From an uncultured Rothia sp. (GTDB taxonomy: Bacteria; Actinomycetota; Actinomycetes; Actinomycetales; Micrococcaceae), in assembly GCA_946221065.1 (NCBI GenBank), contig CAMIIO010000008.1:1-64000 (forward strand): 64,000 bases of DNA. Reading direction: 5' to 3'. Position numbers and translations under genes: made by a program. The notes beneath the pieces were generated by a model, which saw only the letters and a program-made list of their open reading frames with translations, was not told the DNA's origin and made no database searches. This document shows, one piece after another, positions 18,464 through 26,170 of this stretch (within the stretch, counting starts at the first letter, position 1; every line of letters begins with the position of its first letter).

Positions 18464-18829
18464 ATGGTTCAAACCGTGAACACCCCCGTTCTGGATGATA
18501 CCGATACCGGCTTCCCCGGCATTGATGCCGAGGGGGAGGGCTGGGGCAATCTGCGCTGTCAGTGGCATGACGGCGTGTGCACGGAAACCGTGGAGTATCA
18601 GCTTGAATACGTGCCCGATCGCCGTCAGGAGGCTGACGGGGAGAAGGGCGAGATAGTGTTTTTCTGCCCGCGTCACTATGTGCTGGATCTTGCCGGGTGG
18701 CTTGAATTGCACGGCGACTCCTGCGGTCACCCGCCTATCCACCACTTTGCCTCTTTCGGACGGGTGGGCAACCCGGAGCGACCGGGCGATGACGGCAGGA
18801 CTGAGGTTCCCGTTCCCTCGGAAAATTAG
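18464..18829 (+). CDS. Unrecognised Cys/His-containing small protein, 121 aa
   Basis: A 121-aa protein with RCQWHDGVC early, FFCPRHYVLDLAGW in the middle and GDSCGHPPIHH later; the spacing of Cys and His pairs suggests a zinc-binding site, but I recognise no family. It begins directly after the previous stop (AAAGAGGAC before TAG-ATG), so it is the third gene of the operon. Its stop codon TAG shares its last G with copy 3 of the 60-bp element. Confidence 0.65.
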   Translation: MVQTVNTPVLDDTDTGFPGIDAEGEGWGNLRCQWHDGVCTETVEYQLEYVPDRRQEADGEKGEIVFFCPRHYVLDLAGWLELHGDSCGHPPIHHFASFGRVGNPERPGDDGRTEVPVPSEN

Positions 18830-18888
18830 TACACCGTTAGCGCGGTTTGTACACCTCTGCGGGTGTATAAACCTTCCTAACGGTGTAC
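18829..18888 (+). terminator. Family A 60-bp hairpin element, copy 3
   Basis: Exactly 60 bp; its first base is the last base of the upstream TAG stop. Outer arms GTACACCGTTAG/CTAACGGTGTAC, inner arms TTTGTACACC/GGTGTATAAA. Followed by GGATTTTT. It lies between convergent genes. Confidence 0.8.
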
Positions 18889-18942
18889 GGATTTTTGTGT
18901 ATTTAGAAACTCACCACGGCAAGCACGGCTACACCAAGGGTC

Positions 18943-19749
18943 TTATAGCCCAACGCTATATGCGTTGGCTACGGCGTACTCTGCTTGCTCCGCCGTGAAG
19001 CCACCACCCGCAGGAGAAGTTAGCGTGGCTTGAGCCTCATCGGGGTCAATACCCTGCTCCCGCAAAGCCCTACCGGCAGCCAGCGCCTGCTCATTCCAGC
19101 CACCCTGAAAATTATCAATAGCGTACTGCGTCTGATCCGCGGTGAAACCCTCCGCAACCAACTGCTGATAAAGAGCAGAAGGAGAAGTAACGTTCGCTTC
19201 CGAACCTGACCGCTGCAGCGCAATCGCGTTCCAATCAACCTGCAGATTATCGGCGGCGTACTTAGCAGTGTCCGCAGAGAAGCCGTCTGCGATGAGCTGA
19301 TTTATAATCTCCTGTTTACTCATACCATTAGCTGTGGCGTAGTTCCGAGCCTGATCTAAGGCGCCCTGCATATTCGTCGCAGAATCAGCCGAAGCGGAGG
19401 CATCCGGAGTTTCCGCGGCGTTCTCGCTGGACCCTGTTGCGGGGACCTCTTCCGTGGGCGAAGGCTCGGCAGACTCACTGGCACTTACCGTGCTGGAAGC
19501 GGACGGCGACGACGTGGGGGAAGCGCTCGCGCTCTGCTGGGCGGCGGGCGCGGCGTCGTCGTTTCGGTTAAAGAGCATGATTCCGCCAATGACTAGCGCA
19601 AGCAGAGCAATAATACCCAGAATCCAGACCCAGGGGCGTAGATACCACGGTTTTTTTGAGTTGTGGTGAGGTTCGGGCTCGTAGCTCGATTTGGGGCCTT
19701 TGGCCCAGGGTATAAAAGGTTGCTGGTCTGTTGAGTGTGGTGATGCCAT
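18943..19749 (-). CDS. Ltp-family membrane-anchored surface protein
   Basis: 268 aa: a cytoplasmic N-terminus, one membrane helix (WVWILGIIALLALVIGGIML, about residues 41-60), a Ser/Thr/Glu-rich spacer, then Ltp repeats of the form ALxQARNYA..xGFSADTAKYAADN..WN (three units, the last incomplete). Members of this family include a streptococcal prophage protein that blocks injection of superinfecting phage DNA, but most chromosomal copies are untested. Here it has an uncleaved anchor rather than a clear lipobox. The gene is single, between copy 3 of the 60-bp element and the YchJ-like gene. Confidence 0.8.
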   Translation of the reverse strand: MASPHSTDQQPFIPWAKGPKSSYEPEPHHNSKKPWYLRPWVWILGIIALLALVIGGIMLFNRNDDAAPAAQQSASASPTSSPSASSTVSASESAEPSPTEEVPATGSSENAAETPDASASADSATNMQGALDQARNYATANGMSKQEIINQLIADGFSADTAKYAADNLQVDWNAIALQRSGSEANVTSPSALYQQLVAEGFTADQTQYAIDNFQGGWNEQALAAGRALREQGIDPDEAQATLTSPAGGGFTAEQAEYAVANAYSVGL

Positions 19750-19840
19750 AGTGCTTTCCTCACGGGGGATTGAGGGGGAAGTAACGAAAAAACATTAGCA
19801 TGTTCTGTTGATGCCGACGTCGTGGGTTAGTCGGAGGTAG

Positions 19841-20266
19841 TTACTTAACTTCTCCGTCTAGGTAGAGCCACCGCCCGTTGAGTTTTTCAAAGCGGGAGTT
19901 TTCCTGCTGTACTCCTTTGACGCGCCGCTTAGGGTCGGTGCCCGGGGCTGAACGGTAGTAGGCTGCGAACTTCACGGTGCCGGTGGTATCAAAGACGCCG
20001 CCGGTTGAGCCTAAGATGTCGAGCCGATACCAGCGGAGTGAGCTGTCAAGATCCAGGGAGTCGGGGCGGGTGCTCGGGTGCCAGCTTGCTAGCAGGTAGG
20101 GCACGTTTCCGGTGGCGAAAGCGGTGAACCGGGAGCGCATGAGCGCTTCGGGGGTAGGTGCGCTAACCTTTTGTTCGGCGTCGAACACGGCATGAATTTT
20201 TCCGCAACAAGCGCCGTATGTTTCGCCGGTGCCGCAGGGGCAACGGTCGGTGTTAGAGGGCGACAT
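19841..20266 (-). CDS. YchJ-like SEC-C motif protein
   Basis: 141 aa. The N-terminal CPCGTGETYGACCG is the zinc-binding SEC-C motif; EALMRSRFTAFATGNVPYLL and FAAYYRSAP are the conserved YchJ (NTF2-like) blocks; here the usual C-terminal second SEC-C is missing, so it is the short form. The molecular role of YchJ proteins is unknown. The gene lies downstream of the NCS2 permease on the same strand, separated by the family B hairpin. Confidence 0.85.
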   Translation of the reverse strand: MSPSNTDRCPCGTGETYGACCGKIHAVFDAEQKVSAPTPEALMRSRFTAFATGNVPYLLASWHPSTRPDSLDLDSSLRWYRLDILGSTGGVFDTTGTVKFAAYYRSAPGTDPKRRVKGVQQENSRFEKLNGRWLYLDGEVK

Positions 20267-20304
20267 AGAAGAGTCCTTTCACAAGCTGAAGGTAAAACAG
20301 AACA

Positions 20305-20367
20305 CGTTGAGGTGTCAAAAATATGTAGTTTTTGACCCAAAAACCGCATATTTTTGACACCTCAACG
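20305..20367 (-). terminator. Family B bidirectional terminator, copy 2
   Basis: Same outer arms as copy 1 (CGTTGAGGTGTCAAAAATAT), but an inner hairpin of different sequence (GGTTTTT../AAAAACT). On the minus strand the inner stem is followed by ATATTTTT. It starts 3 bp after the stop of the NCS2 permease gene. The two stem mismatches become G-U pairs or minor bulges. Confidence 0.75.
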
Positions 20368-20369
20368 CA

Positions 20370-21839
20370 TTAGAGCAGGCCTTTCACCAGCCCCATACTG
20401 AAATACAGCACAAACGCCGCCGACACCACGTACATCAGCGGGTGAATCTCTTTAGCTCTGCCCTGCACCAAACGAATAAACACATAAGAAATAAAGCCCG
20501 CGCCAATGCCGTCCGCAATGGAGTAGGTAAAAGGCATCATCACGATGGTAAGAAACGCGGGGATACCCAGGCCCCAGTCCTGCCAATCAACATTCACTGC
20601 CTGACGCACCATGAGGAAGCCCACCACAACCAGCGCCGGGGCAACAGCCTCAAAGGGAACCACATTCACCAGCGGAGAAATAAACACTGCCAGCAGAAAG
20701 AGCACGCCGGTAATAATGTTTGCAAAGCCGGTGCGGGCACCTTCACCAATACCCGTGGCGGATTCCACGAAGATCTGGTGAGAGGAGCTGGACGCGCCAC
20801 CACCGGCAATGGAACCGACGGCGTCAACGAGCAGAACCTTGTTAATATCCTCAATCGTGCCGTTCTCGCGCAAGGTGCCGTTTTCGGCGGCAAGACCAAC
20901 CGAGGTGCCCATGGCGTCAAAGAATACCGCAAGCAAAATAGCAAAGACGAGCAGGGACGCAGACATCGCACCCAGCGAAGTAAACGCGCCAAAGAGATCC
21001 GCGGTGAACAGCAGAGAAAGGTCAGGAGTGCCCGCCCAGTGCGTAGGGATACCGGGGATCATCAGGGACCAGCCCGTTGCCGAGTCCATCGAGGAACCCG
21101 AGGGCCACACCGACTCCAAGATAATGGAGAGAATAGTAGAGGCAATCACCGAGATCAGAATCGCGCCGCGCACATTACGGATAAACAGCGCCACGGTGAG
21201 GAACAGACCAAAGATGAACACAAAAATAGGCCAGCCCATCAGCGAGCCACCAGCACCAAAAGATACCGGCACGGTGGTTCCTGCGGCGTCCGGCATGCGA
21301 CGTACCACGCCCGCATTCACCAAACCAATCAGCGCAATAAACATGCCAATGCCCACCACAATCGCGGTTTTTAAGCTCTGCGGTACGGCGTTAAAGACGG
21401 CGGTTCGGAAGCCGGTGAGCACCAGCACCAGCATTATCACACCTGCCCACACCACCAGACCCATAATTTCCGGCCAGGTGATGTTAGGGGTGGTGGCGAT
21501 GGTGGAGGCAATGAGCGCATTCACGCCTAAGCCCGCCGCCATAGCAAACGGCTGACGAGCCCAAACGCCCATCACGATAGTTAAGATACCGGCAATCAGC
21601 GCGGTGACGGCGGCAACCCGCTGCGGGCCGAGCGCGTTACCGGCGGCGTCGGGTCCTAGACCTAGGATGAGGGGGTTCAGAACCACGATGTAGCTCATGG
21701 CAAAGAAGGTGGCGAACCCGCCGCGGATCTCTGCGCCGAGTGTGGATCCGCGTTCGGTGATTTTGAAGTATCGGTCTAACCCGTTTTTGGGTGTCGGAGT
21801 GTTTGCGGGTGTGTGAGCCGCGGTGTTCTCAGATAACAT
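20370..21839 (-). CDS. NCS2-family purine permease (AzgA-like)
   Basis: Multi-spanning (12-14 helices) proton-coupled importer of adenine, guanine or hypoxanthine. Marks: the opening GSTLGAEIRGGFATFFAMSYI, then VNPLILG, and the substrate-site motif with ESATGIGEGARTG. I start at the ATG at 21839 (489 aa); the frame is open to a TTG at 21902, but that stretch overlaps a terminator-like hairpin and has no ribosome site. A TATCTA box (complement of 21851-21856) lies a few bases upstream, so the message may be nearly leaderless. No purine riboswitch core is visible. Family is sure; the exact purine is not. Confidence 0.88.
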   Translation of the reverse strand: MLSENTAAHTPANTPTPKNGLDRYFKITERGSTLGAEIRGGFATFFAMSYIVVLNPLILGLGPDAAGNALGPQRVAAVTALIAGILTIVMGVWARQPFAMAAGLGVNALIASTIATTPNITWPEIMGLVVWAGVIMLVLVLTGFRTAVFNAVPQSLKTAIVVGIGMFIALIGLVNAGVVRRMPDAAGTTVPVSFGAGGSLMGWPIFVFIFGLFLTVALFIRNVRGAILISVIASTILSIILESVWPSGSSMDSATGWSLMIPGIPTHWAGTPDLSLLFTADLFGAFTSLGAMSASLLVFAILLAVFFDAMGTSVGLAAENGTLRENGTIEDINKVLLVDAVGSIAGGGASSSSHQIFVESATGIGEGARTGFANIITGVLFLLAVFISPLVNVVPFEAVAPALVVVGFLMVRQAVNVDWQDWGLGIPAFLTIVMMPFTYSIADGIGAGFISYVFIRLVQGRAKEIHPLMYVVSAAFVLYFSMGLVKGLL

Positions 21840-21890
21840 GCGTGAATCCGTAGATACTCTCGTGTGTGCGACGCTGTGGCGCCGGAAAAC

Positions 21891-21937
21891 AAAAAACGCC
21901 AACTGAAGCGTACGGGGTGCGTCGGCGCAGTTGGCGT
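21891..21937 (-). terminator. Terminator-like hairpin upstream of the NCS2 permease
   Basis: Arms ACGCCAACTG (21928-21937, minus sense) and CAGTTGGCGT (21896-21905) with a 22-nt loop, followed on the minus strand by TTTTTT. A TAGGAT box (complement of 21954-21959) could start transcription just upstream, which would make this an attenuator; otherwise it is a second terminator for the lipoprotein gene to the right. Confidence 0.65.
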
Positions 21938-21986
21938 AATAATTACGTTTCTTATCCTACGGCATGTGTGAGGAGCTAGGGTGCGC

Positions 21987-22058
21987 AGTGATGGTGTGCG
22001 TTAGCGATGTTTGTAGTTCGCTACCGCACTACATTCATCGCTAGCACGCATCATCACT
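21987..22058 (-). repeat. Family C long hairpin element, copy 1
   Basis: 31-bp imperfect arms (AGTGATGGTGTGCGTTAGCG at the left end, complement at the right) around a ~10-nt loop, closely related to the element at 49763-49834. On the minus strand the stop TGA of the lipoprotein gene lies inside its first AGTGATG, so the element itself supplies the stop codon. Confidence 0.7.
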
Positions 22059-22707
22059 TGACGGTAACGTCGTGAGTCAGGGTAAAAGTGGTGTCTGGGT
22101 GTGCGGGATCGGTGAGCTGTACGTCAATAGTTTCCGGTTTGGCCTCTGTGGGGAAGGCTAAGTCAATTTCCTGGGACTCTCCGGGGGCGATTTCCCCAAA
22201 CATGATGCGCTGTTGGTCTTCGGAGTCGCCAAAGCCCATAACGTCCTCGCCGTCGACGGTGGCGGTGGGGAAGCTGAGGGTGGCGGCGTCTACGGGGTCG
22301 GCGCTGGTATTGGTGAGTTTAAGAACCACACGAATAGCGGGTGTGCCCGGTTCTATACGTCCGGCAGTGGTCTTGACTTCATCCTGTGTTGCTTCAATGA
22401 TTTCGGCATTAAACACGCTGATGTTTGCGTCAAGAGCTGCTTGGGAAGGTAGTGCCTTGGGCAGGATATTGGCTGAGGGGGAGATGCCGCTCGGGGCAGG
22501 TTCAGTAGTTTCTGCGGTGGCTGTTTCGGTGGTAGTGGGATCTTCTGTCGGGCTTGTGGTTTCTGTGAGAGGAGCTGTACCGGTGCTACTGCTTGGGCTA
22601 GTTTCCGGCGCGACACTCTGGCTGTTACTATCTCCACAGCCTGTGGTGACGACGGCGAGCAGTGCAAGAGATAGCAGACCCGCAAAACGGCGTGGCGCAG
22701 GTGACAT
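22054..22707 (-). CDS. Secreted lipoprotein, DUF4352-like
   Basis: 217-aa lipoprotein. The signal peptide LLSLALLAVVTTGCGD has a lipobox ending at Cys, followed by a long Ser/Thr/Glu-rich linker to about residue 85 and a single Ig-like domain (VVLKLTNTSADPVD, IAPGESQEIDLAF) resembling DUF4352. The start at 22707 is set by AAAGGAG seven bases upstream and by the signal peptide; the longer frame to 22770 has no ribosome site. Its stop is formed by the family C hairpin. The role is unknown; such proteins are surface-exposed. Confidence 0.8.
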   Translation of the reverse strand: MSPAPRRFAGLLSLALLAVVTTGCGDSNSQSVAPETSPSSSTGTAPLTETTSPTEDPTTTETATAETTEPAPSGISPSANILPKALPSQAALDANISVFNAEIIEATQDEVKTTAGRIEPGTPAIRVVLKLTNTSADPVDAATLSFPTATVDGEDVMGFGDSEDQQRIMFGEIAPGESQEIDLAFPTEAKPETIDVQLTDPAHPDTTFTLTHDVTVK

Positions 22708-22893
22708 GGTGAAACTCCTTTGTAAGACTATTTCCAGTCTAATCCTCTGCGCCTCGCGACATGAATCCAAGGGGTGGCCGGGAAGTGTTTCAACTAAGTT
22801 TTACCGCATAATTCTACGGATAATAGGGCTTTTGAGGGCGTAGCTCGGTAGCATGATGGAACACCGTTTTTGCGCTTTTGAAAGAGAGATTTA

Positions 22894-23643
22894 ATGTTCC
22901 CCCTCGCTTCTTCTCGTACGGTTTCTGCCGTGTCCTTGTCTGTACTTGCCGCTGTTGTTTTAGCTGGTTGCGGTAGCTCTTCGGATAGCACAGTTCAGGA
23001 TTCTTCCTTTGCTTCCGCTTCTACCTCTTCTTCCTCTGCTTCTGCGAGCGCTTCGGCTACTTCTTCTGCTTCGGCGTTGGGCGCGGATATTGAGGCTCCC
23101 ACGGGTGCGCAGATGCTGGTTGCCCCTCAGAATAGGGTGGCTGTTCCCGTGCCTGAGGGCTGGGTGAGCTATAGCTATAACCGTGATATGTCGCTGGATG
23201 ATGAAGCCGGTAAGGAAACGTTGGGTGAGTTGGCGCAGGCGTTGCGTGGTACTGAGCAGGAGGCTCGTGCCATGGTGGAGGGCGTGGACGCGGTGAGTAT
23301 TTCGTTGGATGTTGGTGAGAATGATGTGGCTGGTGCGGTGACGCTGGCGGATGATCCGGTGGAGACGGATGCGTTGCCGAGCGAGGACGAGATGCGTCAG
23401 GTAATTGAGGGGGATGACGGTGGCACGTTGAAGGGCTACGAGGTGGTTGATACTGCTCATGGGCAGATTGTAGTTGCGCGTTCTTCGCTGGATATGAAGG
23501 GGAAGATGATTCACGGTGCGTTGCTGGTTTTGCCTTCGGGTGCGGAGGGTAAGTTTGCGGATGTTGCGGTGACTGCTGGTTCGGATGAGGCTGCGGAGGA
23601 GTTGATTCAGCAGGTTGTTGCTGGTTGGCAGCCGGTTTCTTAG
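22894..23643 (+). CDS. Lipoprotein with Ser-rich linker
   Basis: 249 aa. Signal peptide with lipobox VLAGC, a Ser/Ala low-complexity linker (about 30-62), then a ~180-aa domain containing VPVPEGWVSYSY and a regular alternation of strands and helices that looks like a PsbP/LpqN-type fold; this assignment is tentative. The ATG follows GAAAGAGAG at normal spacing. Codons end mainly in G or T, unlike the C-ending genes around 13-18 kb. It is single, with a long hairpin after the stop. Confidence 0.75.
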   Translation: MFPLASSRTVSAVSLSVLAAVVLAGCGSSSDSTVQDSSFASASTSSSSASASASATSSASALGADIEAPTGAQMLVAPQNRVAVPVPEGWVSYSYNRDMSLDDEAGKETLGELAQALRGTEQEARAMVEGVDAVSISLDVGENDVAGAVTLADDPVETDALPSEDEMRQVIEGDDGGTLKGYEVVDTAHGQIVVARSSLDMKGKMIHGALLVLPSGAEGKFADVAVTAGSDEAAEELIQQVVAGWQPVS

Positions 23644-23666
23644 TGTCTGTGCGGTTGGTAGTTTCT

Positions 23667-23727
23667 TACCCCGTGAGTGCTTTCCTTGCCTGTCGTCTTT
23701 GGCAGGTTGGGTAAGACTCACGGGGTA
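23667..23727 (+). terminator. Hairpin after the lipoprotein gene
   Basis: Perfect 12-bp outer arms TACCCCGTGAGT (23667-23678) and ACTCACGGGGTA (23716-23727) with a partly paired interior (TTGCC/GGCAG). It begins 24 nt after the lipoprotein stop. The T-run is weak (TCTTAT). Confidence 0.6.
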
Positions 23728-23750
23728 TCTTATGGAGCGAGTTGATATAG

Positions 23751-23769
23751 TTAGGTTACCCTAACTTTT
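23751..23769 (+). promoter_or_regulatory. DtxR/IdeR-type iron box
   Basis: TTAGGTTACCCTAACTTTT matches the 19-bp DtxR consensus at about 15 positions, including the perfect inner repeat TTAGGTNACCTAA-like core. It lies 22 bp before the DUF2218 start and just after a TTGATA (23742-23747), so repressor binding would block the promoter when iron is plentiful. Confidence 0.7.
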
Positions 23770-23790
23770 GCGTATGAGGAGCTATTTCAG

Positions 23791-24132
23791 ATGGATCAGT
23801 ACCCCGCCCCACACTCCCTAACGGCTATCTCAACTGCCTCCGTTAATACTGACCGACCGGAACGCTACGCCAAGCAACTTGTTTCGCATATGCAACAAAA
23901 AATTCCCTGTGAGCAGGTGACGGATGGGCACCGGCTTACCTTTAACCGCGACGGCATATTTAGCGGCTACGGCGAGGTTCTTGTATCTCCTTCTGAAGGT
24001 GGAACACGCTTGGTTCTACGCGCCATTGCAGCAGATGCTACCTGCCAAAAACGTATTGAAGATATTCTTACCAGACACCTTGAAGGTTTTGGACGTAGAG
24101 AGCAATTGAGCGTGAAATTTCAGGCTGAGTAA
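23791..24132 (+). CDS. DUF2218 domain protein, iron-regulated
   Basis: 113 aa. The DUF2218 features are the start of the domain at ASVNTDRPERYAKQLVSHM, the central DGIFSGYGEVLVSP and the late IEDILTRHLEGFGRREQL. In actinobacteria such genes often sit near siderophore or iron genes; their biochemical role is not established. The overlapping DtxR box supports induction under iron limitation. The ATG follows GAGGAGC at normal spacing. The stop lies in a perfect 13-bp tandem duplication. Confidence 0.85.
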   Translation: MDQYPAPHSLTAISTASVNTDRPERYAKQLVSHMQQKIPCEQVTDGHRLTFNRDGIFSGYGEVLVSPSEGGTRLVLRAIAADATCQKRIEDILTRHLEGFGRREQLSVKFQAE

Positions 24133-24146
24133 ACAGGCTGAGTAAA
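24121..24146 (+). repeat. 13-bp tandem duplication at a stop codon
   Basis: CAGGCTGAGTAAA occurs twice in direct succession (24121-24133, 24134-24146). The first copy encodes the last codons and stop of the DUF2218 gene, so the duplication gives a second in-register stop just downstream. Confidence 0.8.
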
Positions 24147-24219
24147 GAGGTTCACGGAATGCTTTTCTTGGCAGGTTGGTATTGTAGAGTAACCCTCTTA
24201 CACCGCGAAAGGACCCTTG

Positions 24220-24726
24220 ATGAATCCGCGCTCTACCTCCCGTCGTCGTTCGTCGCAGGCTGTGGCTATTGGTGCGGTGACGGCGTTGGCGGTGACGTTG
24301 ACGGGTTGCGGTTCTTCTGAAGAGGAACAAAGTACCGACGCCGAGTATGCCCAAATCTGTGTGGATGAGAAAACGCAGGAGCGGGTGGAAGATTCTCAGT
24401 GCGAGGACACTTCTCATTCGCATTCTAATTTTGGGTGGATGTGGTTACCGTTTTTCTTAAATTCTCAGCGCACTCAGGCGAATACTATTCCGCCGGTGGG
24501 TTCTCGTGTGGAGGATAGTCAGCGTCCATTGCGCACTCCTCCTTATCAGGGGCGGGAGACGAGCGGGCCTAATGGGTCGAGTCCTCGGAGCGGTTCTGCT
24601 ATGCGGGTTCCGGCGTCGGGCGCCACGCCGTCGGCATCGGAGGATGGTAAGACCACGTTGAAGTCGCCAAAGTCGGGGACTTCGCGCGGTGGGTTTGGTA
24701 AGAAGGGTGGCGGTTCGGGGTCCTAG
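24220..24726 (+). CDS. YgiB/YjfM-like lipoprotein (DUF1190)
   Basis: 168-aa probable lipoprotein: a twin-Arg-rich N-terminus, hydrophobic core and lipobox LTGC, then QICVDEKTQERVEDSQCED, a Pro/Ser-rich middle and a C-terminal GTSRGGFGKKGGG. The ICVDE..RVxDxxC pair and the terminal SRGGFG are typical of YgiB/YjfM. In enterobacteria these genes precede ygiC/yjfC, exactly as here, 42 bp apart. The ATG at 24220 follows GAAAGGAC at good spacing (a TTG one codon earlier is less likely). The role of the family is unknown. Confidence 0.75.
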   Translation: MNPRSTSRRRSSQAVAIGAVTALAVTLTGCGSSEEEQSTDAEYAQICVDEKTQERVEDSQCEDTSHSHSNFGWMWLPFFLNSQRTQANTIPPVGSRVEDSQRPLRTPPYQGRETSGPNGSSPRSGSAMRVPASGATPSASEDGKTTLKSPKSGTSRGGFGKKGGGSGS

Positions 24727-24768
24727 CCGCTGGGTACTAGGGGTACTGAAACCGGGAGGGAATCTATT

Positions 24769-26049
24769 ATGGAACGCATTAGCATGACGCCGCGGCCCGG
24801 CTGGGAGCAGACGATTCAGCGGCAGGGGTTGATTTATAACGAGGCGCTTAAGGACGGGCGCACGGTGCGGTATTGGAATGAGAACGCCGCGTATAAGTTC
24901 ACTATGGCAGAGGTTCTGGAGCTGGAGAAGGTAACGGATAATCTGCACCGGATGTCTGTGGAGGCGGCACGGTTTTTGGCGGAGGAGCAGCTTAATCCGG
25001 CGTCGCCTTTTGCTCAGATGGGCATTAGCCGGGAGGGGTTGGAGTACGCGCGGGAGTCCCTGTACCGTAATGACCCGGATATTTATGGGCGTTTTGACCT
25101 GGTATATTCGGACCCCTCAAAACCGGCGAAAATGCTGGAATACAATGCCGATACCCCCACCGGGCTAGTGGAGGGCTCAATCGTGCAGTGGTACTGGTTT
25201 GAGGATCTTTTCACCTCGCAGGGTAAAGAGGGCTATGACCAGTGGAACGGTATTCATGAGGCGTTGGTGGGGCGGTTTAGGAAGTATCGGGAATATTTGC
25301 GCCACGACGTTACCACCAACCCCAACCCGCTACTACATTTTGGGTACACAGCCCTGGACGATTCGGGGGAGGACGTGATGACGGTTGAGTACCTGCGCGA
25401 GTGCGCGCTTCAGGCAGGTTTTACCGCTCGTGACGAGACCGGCAATCCACTATACGATGAGCACGGCGTCCCGCTACCGATGGCGCAACGTATTGAAATG
25501 ACTCAAATCGGATACAACTGGGATACCCAGCGTTTTGTGGATGAGCACGATCAACCGATTGACCATATTTTCAAGCTGTACCCGTGGGAGGATCTGGTGA
25601 GTGAGGAGTTCGGTGAGCCCCTTACCGATACCAAACCCTGTGGCTGGATTGAGCCGGCGTGGAAGATGTTTTTGTCTAATAAAATGCTCTCGGCGGCGCT
25701 GTGGCACCTGTACCCGTATCACGAGAATTTGGTGAAAACTTTCGTGGATGAGCCTCGCTTCATGGATTCCTATGTGAAGAAGCCGCTTCACGGGCGGGAG
25801 GGGGACAATATCGAGCTGCATACCCCCACACAGAAGATTGTGCAGCCGGGGCGTTACGGTGCCGAGGGGTACGTGTTTCAGGAGTTGGTAGAGATCCCTA
25901 ACTTCCGTGACGAGTTTGGTGCTTCCAACTACCCGATTCTTGGTTCGTGGGTGATTGACGGCGAATCTTTTGGGGTGGGAATACGCGAGTCGGACGGCCC
26001 CATCACCGACTACTATTGCCGTTTTGTCCCCAATATCATCAAAGACTAG
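24769..26049 (+). CDS. Glutathionylspermidine synthase-like ATP-grasp ligase (YgiC-like)
   Basis: 426 aa, the C-terminal ATP-grasp amide-ligase domain of glutathionylspermidine synthase without the amidase half. Seen: YNADTPTGLVEGSIVQWYWF, KLYPWEDLVSEEFGEP, WKMFLSNKMLSAALW, then YVKKPLHGREGDNI and a terminal GSWVIDGESFGVGIRES. The enzyme class joins a peptide carboxylate to an amine using ATP, but the real substrates of YgiC/YjfC proteins are not known, and actinobacteria normally lack glutathione. GGGAGG precedes the ATG at 8 nt. It follows the YgiB-like lipoprotein and precedes an APC permease. Confidence 0.85.
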   Translation: MERISMTPRPGWEQTIQRQGLIYNEALKDGRTVRYWNENAAYKFTMAEVLELEKVTDNLHRMSVEAARFLAEEQLNPASPFAQMGISREGLEYARESLYRNDPDIYGRFDLVYSDPSKPAKMLEYNADTPTGLVEGSIVQWYWFEDLFTSQGKEGYDQWNGIHEALVGRFRKYREYLRHDVTTNPNPLLHFGYTALDDSGEDVMTVEYLRECALQAGFTARDETGNPLYDEHGVPLPMAQRIEMTQIGYNWDTQRFVDEHDQPIDHIFKLYPWEDLVSEEFGEPLTDTKPCGWIEPAWKMFLSNKMLSAALWHLYPYHENLVKTFVDEPRFMDSYVKKPLHGREGDNIELHTPTQKIVQPGRYGAEGYVFQELVEIPNFRDEFGASNYPILGSWVIDGESFGVGIRESDGPITDYYCRFVPNIIKD

Positions 26050-26170
26050 AACAACTAGCTGGCTGTCCCAATGCCAGAAGCACCCGTCTCTTATGTTTTC
26101 TTAGCCGCAGCTATTGCCTCCCTCTACTCCCCTTATTCACCGCGAAGAAACCAGCACAGAAAGTAGCCCC

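Noticed and set aside
21839..22053. Purine riboswitch before the NCS2 permease
   Set aside because: No conserved loop or junction sequence of the purine aptamer could be found in the leader.
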